Positions 58,681-64,000 of a stretch of 64,000 bases of DNA are shown here, in pieces. The position numbers and the translations under genes are program-made. This DNA is from Verrucomicrobiales bacterium (GTDB lineage Bacteria; Verrucomicrobiota; Verrucomicrobiae; Limisphaerales; UBA1100): positions 17,540 to 81,539 of the forward strand of contig PBLV01000046.1 of NCBI GenBank assembly GCA_002721895.1, written 5' to 3'. Numbering within the stretch: the stretch's first letter is position 1; every line of letters starts with the position of its first letter. Under the pieces are notes generated by a model that saw only the letters and a list, made by a program, of their open reading frames with translations, ran no database searches and was not told the DNA's origin.

Positions 58681-61241
58681 TCGCGCACCAGCCATTCGTC
58701 GAGGTTCATTAACACCGAGGCCAACGCCGTCCACGCATCGCCCTCGCCGCGCCGGCGGTGATCCGCGAGGAACGCCAGGCACTGCTTGCGCTCGAAGGCA
58801 TCCGGATCGCGCGCATAACACAGCCGATACGCCGCCGTGATTTTCGCGGCGTCATCCGTGTGCGCCGCCGCCAGTCGTCTCGCAAAGGCTGCAGCCGCCT
58901 CGGCGAAGATGGGTTCGTTCAAGGCCACCAACGCCTGTTGCGGCGTGTTCGTCACCGTGCGCTTGGGCACGCACACTTGGCGCGGCGGCGCGTCAAAGGT
59001 CGCCAATACCGGGTGCAGCATCATGCGTTTCCAGTACGTGTACATCGACCGGCGGAACCGATCGTGGCCGACGGAATTTCGCCAAGTGAAATTTGAATTG
59101 CCCGCCGTGTTTTGTCCGCGCTCCTCGTACAATCCCGCCGGTTGATCGGGAAACGCACTGGGCCCACCTACACGCACATCGAGCAACCCTGCCACCGCCA
59201 GTGCGCTATCGCGAATCTGTTCCGCCTGCAAGCGCCGTCGCGGAAAATGCGCAAGCAATGCCTCGGCCTTTGCGTCACGCATTTTGCTGCTTTGTCGGTA
59301 TGTCGCCGATTCCACAATCAACCGGTGCATCGCCTTGCGATCCCAGCCGCTTTCCACAAAGGTGGCGGCGAGCCAGTCTAGCAATTGCGGATGCGTCGGC
59401 TTCGCGCCGTGCTTTCCAAAATCCGCCGGCGTGCGCACGAGCCCTTCGCCAAAATGATGCTGCCAAATGCGGTTCACCTCAACGCGCGCGGTGAGCGGAT
59501 GCCCCGGAGCGAACAGCCACCGCGCGAAGTCCAGCCGGTTCATCGGCCGCCGCTCCAGCATCGTCCAACTCGGCAGGAACGCCGGCAGGCCGGGCCGCAC
59601 GGCTTCGCCTTTCTGGTCAAATTCGCCGCGCACCAGCACGTGCGTTTCGCGAGGCTGCGGCAATTCATCCATCACCGGCACTTCCAGCTGCTGCACTTTC
59701 ATTTTCCCGATCTCATTCGACAGCTTCACAAACTCCTTCGCCGCCGGTTTCGTGAGATCGATGCCAGATGGATCGGCCAATGCGTGATTATACAACCGCA
59801 CCTTCTCCAGCTTACCCTGAAATTGAAACGCGTTGGGTTCGCCCGCATTGTTGTAGCCCGCCCCGATTGCCAGCGGCCGCGTGCTCTGGGCGATGCGGGC
59901 TGGCGGGGCACCCTCGAGCCGCACATGGCGATCTTCCACCCCATCGACAAAAAACCGAACCGCCTTGCCGGCTTCGAACACCACCGCCACATGATGCCGC
60001 TGGCCGTCATTCACCGGCCGGCTGCCGTATGCCACCACCCCGCGAAAGGCGCCGGCCTCGGAGGAGATCCACGCGAACAAATGCCCCGGTGTGGCCTTCG
60101 GATCGCCCTCGCCGCCCACGCCCACCACGAAGCTCCGTTGACCGGCTTTCCAGTCGTACTTGGAAACGATGTTGCCGATGTTGGCTTTCGTTTCGATTTC
60201 TGCAGTGACCGTGAAACTACCGGTGAGGGCGAATTTGGCCGCCTCTTTTTCCACCGCCGCACCGATCCATTCGCCAATCACGCCCGGTTGTTTCGCGCCC
60301 AGTTCGCCGAGTTTGGGTCGTAGTTTGTCCAATCGTTTTGCCAACTGCGCACGCTGCGGATCGGCCACGGTGTACTGCATGCGCGGCCCGTGCACGCCGT
60401 AGCCGCTGCCAAGGTGCGGCACGTTGTTGAAGATGGCGAAGAGCCGGTAGTATTCCTTTTGGCTGATCGGATCGTGCTTGTGATCGTGGCACTCGGCGCA
60501 CTCGAGCGTCAGCCCCAGCCACGTGCGTCCGGTGGTCTGCAGCCGGTCCACGATGCCCTTGATACGAAACTCCTCCTTGCGCGGGTTGTTGCCTTTCGCC
60601 TGCATCGCCTGCCGATGAAAGCCCGTGGCCAACCGCTGCTCCGGTGTGGCGTTGGGCAACAAATCGCCGGCCAGTTGCTCGATGGAAAACCGGTCATACG
60701 GCAGGTTGTCATTGAAGGCGCGAATCACCCAATCGCGATACGGCCAAACATTACGCGTGCGATCGGCCGCGTAGCCGGAGGTGTCGGCAAACCTCGCGAG
60801 GTCCAGCCATCCCTGCGCCATGCGCTCCCCATAATGTGGCGAGGCCATCAGCCGCTTCACCACTTTGGCGTAAGCTTCCGGCGAATCATCCCGCTCAAAT
60901 GCCGCCAGTTCCGCCGGCGTCGGCGGCACTCCAATCAAATCCAAACTCAACCGCCGCAGCAACGTCCCCTTCCCCGCCGCCTCCGCCGGCCGCACCCCCG
61001 CTGCCTCCATCCGCGCCAAAACGAAACGGTCGATTGGGTTGCGAACCCAGATTGCATCCTTTACGGAAGGGAGCGCGGGTTTTTTGACGGGCTGGAAGGC
61101 CCAGTGTTTTTCGGCGGCATTTACAAAAGTGACAGGTGCGAAAAGCCCAAGGATCAAAACCCAAGGACCAAGCGATGACCAAAACCCAATTTGAGGGTTG
61201 GGAATTCCTTGGTCATTGGTCATTGGACCTTGGTTCTTCAC
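58677..61241 (-). CDS. PSD1-type protein with inserted LamG-like domain and repeat-derived signal peptide
   Basis: An 854-residue exported protein. The signal region SSLGPWVLILGLFAPVTFVN comes mostly from the palindromic repeat at 61145-61233. DUF1549 follows (RFVLARMEAAGVRPAEAAGK, LDLARFADTSGYAADRTRNV, heme-like CAECHDHKHDPISQ). A concanavalin-like LamG domain (about residues 325-480; SFTVTAEIETKANIGNIVSK, HHVAVVFEAGKAVRFFVDGV, FQGKLEKVRLYNHAL) is placed before DUF1553 (RVEVNRIWQHHFGEGLVRTP, RRLQAEQIRDSALAVAGLLD). The LamG part suggests carbohydrate binding. It starts at GTG 61241 (GTGA overlap with the upstream DUF1501 gene) or ATG 61223. Confidence 0.88.
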   Translation of the reverse strand: MKNQGPMTNDQGIPNPQIGFWSSLGPWVLILGLFAPVTFVNAAEKHWAFQPVKKPALPSVKDAIWVRNPIDRFVLARMEAAGVRPAEAAGKGTLLRRLSLDLIGVPPTPAELAAFERDDSPEAYAKVVKRLMASPHYGERMAQGWLDLARFADTSGYAADRTRNVWPYRDWVIRAFNDNLPYDRFSIEQLAGDLLPNATPEQRLATGFHRQAMQAKGNNPRKEEFRIKGIVDRLQTTGRTWLGLTLECAECHDHKHDPISQKEYYRLFAIFNNVPHLGSGYGVHGPRMQYTVADPQRAQLAKRLDKLRPKLGELGAKQPGVIGEWIGAAVEKEAAKFALTGSFTVTAEIETKANIGNIVSKYDWKAGQRSFVVGVGGEGDPKATPGHLFAWISSEAGAFRGVVAYGSRPVNDGQRHHVAVVFEAGKAVRFFVDGVEDRHVRLEGAPPARIAQSTRPLAIGAGYNNAGEPNAFQFQGKLEKVRLYNHALADPSGIDLTKPAAKEFVKLSNEIGKMKVQQLEVPVMDELPQPRETHVLVRGEFDQKGEAVRPGLPAFLPSWTMLERRPMNRLDFARWLFAPGHPLTARVEVNRIWQHHFGEGLVRTPADFGKHGAKPTHPQLLDWLAATFVESGWDRKAMHRLIVESATYRQSSKMRDAKAEALLAHFPRRRLQAEQIRDSALAVAGLLDVRVGGPSAFPDQPAGLYEERGQNTAGNSNFTWRNSVGHDRFRRSMYTYWKRMMLHPVLATFDAPPRQVCVPKRTVTNTPQQALVALNEPIFAEAAAAFARRLAAAHTDDAAKITAAYRLCYARDPDAFERKQCLAFLADHRRRGEGDAWTALASVLMNLDEWLVRE
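61145..61233. repeat. CCAATGACCAA-type palindromic repeat, long copy, translated
   Basis: Left arm from 61161 (CCAAGGACCAAGCGATGACC) and right arm to 61233 (its partner CATTGGTCATTGGACCTTGG) form a long imperfect hairpin around an EcoRI-like GAATTC. It covers codons for about residues 3-33 of the PSD1-LamG protein. The CCAATGACCAA core is shared with the short copy after bioB. Such text is familiar to me as a dispersed repeat in PVC genomes, but copy number cannot be checked here. Confidence 0.7.
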
Positions 61242-62620
61242 GCCAAAATGTCCTTCACCACATTCCCGCTCACATCGGTCAGCCGAAAATCTCTCCCCGC
61301 ATGCCGATAGGTCAGCCGTTCATGATCGAGGCCGAGGAGGTGGAGCATGGTGGCATGGAGGTCGTGGACGTGGACGACATCCTTCACGGCCCGGAAGCCG
61401 AATTCGTCCGTGGTGCCGTGGGCGTAGCCGCCTCGAGTGCCGCCACCGGCAAGCCAGCAGGTGAAGCCGTAATGGTTGTGGTCGCGGCCGTTAAGTGCGG
61501 GATACTCGGCAACGGGTGTGCGGCCGAATTCACCACCCCATAACACCAACGTGCTCTCGAGCAAGCCGCGCTGGCGCAGGTCGGTCAGGAAGGCGGCCAG
61601 CGGTTGGTCCCATTCACCTGCGAGCTTGCGGTGGGTGCCGACGAGGCCGTTGTGGTTGTCCCAAGGCTGGCCGTTGCCGCTCCACACCTGCACAAAGCGC
61701 ACGCCGCGCTCGAGCAACCGGCGTGTCATCAACAGCTGCCGCCCGTGTGTGCCGTTGCCGTAGCTGTCCTGAATGTGCTTTGGCTCATTTTTGATTTCGA
61801 AAACATCCGCCGCTTCCGACTGCATGCGAAAGGCCAACTCGAAAGACTGGATGCGGGCTTCGAGTGCCGGATCGGCGGCGCGTTCCTTGAGATGCTTTGC
61901 GTTGAGCGTCTGCGTGAGGTCGAGCAGTCGGCGCTGCTCGGCGGACTTCAGCCGGCTGTTGCGAATGTTGGCGATGAGCTTGGTGACGTCTGTGTGCTTA
62001 GTGTCGAGGTGCGTGCCTTGATACGCGCCGGGCAGAAACGCACTGCGCCAGTTGCGCGTGGCAACGACGGGATAGCCGCCCGGGCACATTACCACAAACC
62101 CCGGCAGATTGGCGTTCTCGGTGCCGAGGCCGTAGTTGACCCATGACCCAAAGCTCGGCCGCGGCAATTGTCCGTCGCCGCAATTCATCAGCATCAGCGA
62201 CGGCTCATGGTTAGGCACCTCCGCCTGCATCGAACGAATCACGCAGAGGTCATCCGCGGCCGCTGTAGCTGTCTTCGCAAAAATCTCGCTCACCGGCAGT
62301 CCTGACTGCCCGTAACGCTTGAAGCTGTAAGGCGAACCCATCGCGTGGCCGGTGCGGCGTTCAGTCCGAAAATTCTTCACCGGCAACGGCTTGCCATGCC
62401 ACTGCGAGAGCATGGGCTTGGGGTCGAACGTGTCCACTTGTGACGGCCCACCGTTCATGAACAGGTGTACCACTCGCTTGGCTTTCGGCGCAAAATGCGG
62501 CGTTGGTGCCGACTGTGCTGTCCCGGACATCCCCGCCAAAGCCAGCATGCCAAAGCCAGTGCCCGTGCGCTTAAGGAAATCGCGTCGCGAAGTGAGGACG
62601 TTGGAATCCGATCCGTTCAC
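61238..62620 (-). CDS. DUF1501 secreted protein, upstream copy
   Basis: A 460-residue DUF1501 protein with Tat signal TSRRDFLKRTGTGFGMLALA. Family blocks: HLFMNGGPSQVDTFDPKPML, SMQAEVPNHEPSLMLMNCGD, ENANLPGFVVMCPGGYPVVA, TRRLLERGVRFVQVWSGNGQ, LWGGEFGRTPVAEYPALNGR and HDLHATMLHLLGLDHERLTY. Its stop overlaps the GTG of the PSD1-LamG gene. Upstream, after 51 bases, the CotH/ankyrin gene reads in the same direction, so this may be the second gene of a long unit ending at the heme gene. Confidence 0.9.
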   Translation of the reverse strand: MNGSDSNVLTSRRDFLKRTGTGFGMLALAGMSGTAQSAPTPHFAPKAKRVVHLFMNGGPSQVDTFDPKPMLSQWHGKPLPVKNFRTERRTGHAMGSPYSFKRYGQSGLPVSEIFAKTATAAADDLCVIRSMQAEVPNHEPSLMLMNCGDGQLPRPSFGSWVNYGLGTENANLPGFVVMCPGGYPVVATRNWRSAFLPGAYQGTHLDTKHTDVTKLIANIRNSRLKSAEQRRLLDLTQTLNAKHLKERAADPALEARIQSFELAFRMQSEAADVFEIKNEPKHIQDSYGNGTHGRQLLMTRRLLERGVRFVQVWSGNGQPWDNHNGLVGTHRKLAGEWDQPLAAFLTDLRQRGLLESTLVLWGGEFGRTPVAEYPALNGRDHNHYGFTCWLAGGGTRGGYAHGTTDEFGFRAVKDVVHVHDLHATMLHLLGLDHERLTYRHAGRDFRLTDVSGNVVKDILA

Positions 62621-62671
62621 GGGGCAGAACGGTACGTAAACAACCGCGGTTTGCCAATCGATATTGCCGTG

Positions 62672-64000
62672 TTATCGATTCAAGTCGGCACTGAGTTTGC
62701 CACCCGATGCGCGAAGAATTGCAGCGACTTTGGGTCGGCCGGCTTCCACGGCGTCCATATCGATTTGCATTTGGAGCAAGCCGCCGATGAGTTGGACAAA
62801 GCCTTTGACTTGGTCCCATTCGTAGGACGCGGTGTCCAGCGGCGTTTCACCCTTTGCATTCACTGCGTTGACGTTCGCGTCCTTGGCAAGAAGCAATCGA
62901 ACGGTTTCTGCGTGTCCGAGAAACGCCGCGCCATGGATGGGCGTGCCGCCGTCCTTGTGTTTCACGTTTACATTGGCGCCTTTGCTGAGGAGAAATTTTA
63001 CGGTTTCGTTCTGTCCGGCGAGCGCGGCCATCGAAAGCGGCGTGGCATCATTGGTCGGTTCGGCCGCGTCCACCTTGGTACCATTGGCGATGAACGCCTT
63101 AACGCCGGCCAGGTTGCCGTCCTTGGCAGCAGTCCAAATGTCCTTCGCGGCGGGTGGCTTCCCAACTGTTGCTCCGTGCTTGGCGCCATTCGCACGCAGA
63201 AGGGCCGCTGCCTTGGGGCGACCAGCCTGGACTTCGTTGACGTCGACCTTGATTTGAAGGAAACCGGTGACGAGGCCAACCAACCCTTTCAGGCCGGCGT
63301 TCCACTCGCCGGCCGAGGCATCCAGCGGTGTTTCCCCTTTCAGGTTTCGTATATTCGGATTGGCGCCTTTCTCAAGGAGCAATTCCACCATCTCGATTTG
63401 CCCAAGGAATGCCGCCCCGTGAAGGGCGGTTCCACCGTCGTTTCCCTGTGCGTTTACATCTGCGCCCTCGCTAATGAGCAACGCTGCAATCTCATCATGG
63501 CCGGTGATTGCCGCCATGGCGAGTGGGGTGATGCCCATGGCATTTCGGCCGTTCACTTTGGCGCCACCGGCGAGTTGCTTCCTCACTCCAGCGAGGTTGC
63601 CCGCTTTGACGGTAGACCAAATGTCGTTCTTGTTGCCTCGGCCACCAAACAGGTTGCCGATGACAAACGGCGGCGGCGGCTCAACGTTCCACTCCGGCAT
63701 GCCGTCGGCAATCTCCGCTTGTAGATCCTTGCGCCGGTTGGTGATAAAGTTGCGGATGTTTCTCAGCCCAAACTTCCGCGCCTGTGAACGTTCCAGGTGC
63801 GGCTTTAGCAGAACCTCACGGCGGTCGATCTCGGCCAACATCTTGTCTTCATCCCAGTGGCGGCTCATTAGCCCCAGCAATGTGCGGCGGAACCGTTTCC
63901 GGCATGACTCCTCCTGATATAGCCGATACGCCACCCGGCCTTTCGTTTTCACTGAGAGCGGCGCGCGCCGATTGAATTCGATCTTGCTGTATTTCTCGAA
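62672..64000 (-). CDS. CotH-like/ankyrin-repeat protein, C-terminal part
   Basis: The frame is open to the right edge, so the N-terminus is missing; 442 residues are present. The first 100 residues ([40 protein letters not shown]) resemble the C-terminal end of CotH kinase family proteins. Then come ankyrin repeats in two blocks: [60 protein letters not shown] and [20 protein letters not shown]. The two blocks are near-copies of each other ([20 protein letters not shown] against [20 protein letters not shown]), an internal duplication. A GTG at 63952 is a possible but unlikely start. The CotH call is tentative. Confidence 0.65.

Noticed and set aside
1..64000. CRISPR arrays, tRNA or rRNA genes, prophage
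   Set aside because: No evenly spaced direct repeats, no cloverleaf with CCA-type arms, no rRNA text, and no phage structural genes were seen; the Xer recombinase has housekeeping neighbours.

Overview
The window is GC-rich, gene-dense bacterial DNA with almost no long gaps (the largest, about 290 bases, is at 4839-5129). The gene content points to a Gram-negative member of the Verrucomicrobiota or a close PVC relative. It has three DUF1501 and two DUF1549/DUF1553 (PSD1-type) secreted proteins, a sulfatase, Gfo/Idh/MocA oxidoreductases, secreted PQQ-like propellers, a pseudopilin of the PVC type, and lipopolysaccharide genes (rfaE2, a KDO-type acyltransferase, a Wzx-like flippase). The assignment is inference from family distribution; there is no rRNA or tRNA in the window to confirm it.

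Layout. 1-5 kb: sulfatase start, pseudopilin, hydrolase, a UbiA-like membrane protein coupled to a methyltransferase, and a Tat-exported dimethylformamidase-like protein. 4.9-5.05 kb: two strong hairpin terminators facing away from each other, which may bound a minus-strand small RNA. 5-17 kb: DUF1501 plus a Cys-rich partner, purU-exonuclease III, an MFS transporter, a Phd/PIN toxin-antitoxin pair, oxidoreductases, an esterase, bioB, an M14 peptidase and a decayed ydeI-like gene. 17-31 kb: housekeeping (2-hydroxyacid dehydrogenase, RidA, STAS, holA, bifunctional nuclease, rfaE2, guaB, an ExbB-ExbD-TonB-like operon, dUTPase-hpt-moaD-moaE, uvrD/pcrA, iscA-hscB). 31-40 kb: secreted accessory proteins, including tandem PQQ-like propellers and two BD-FAE-like hydrolases. 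40-47 kb: xerC/D, purC and an envelope polysaccharide group (epimerase, FkbM, M20, flippase, GT2). 47-53 kb: priA, lytic transglycosylase, acyltransferase, ruvA, ruvC. 53-64 kb: a chain of minus-strand DUF1501 and PSD1 genes, mostly overlapping by 4 bases, ending in a heme-motif terpene-cyclase-fold protein, with a CotH/ankyrin protein upstream running off the right edge.

The most striking item is priA (47287-50169). Between its DNA-binding half and the Walker A motif it carries an in-frame REP-associated tyrosine transposase (RAYT, HUH family) about 227 codons long. Two exactly inverted REP palindromes flank it, and both are translated as part of the PriA reading frame. Without the insert the protein would be about 733 residues, the normal PriA length. 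Two other palindromic repeat families in the window also enter genes: one supplies most of the signal peptide of a PSD1 protein (61145-61233), and one supplies the C-terminal tail of an M14 peptidase (16216-16286). Repeat-derived coding sequence is therefore a theme of this genome.
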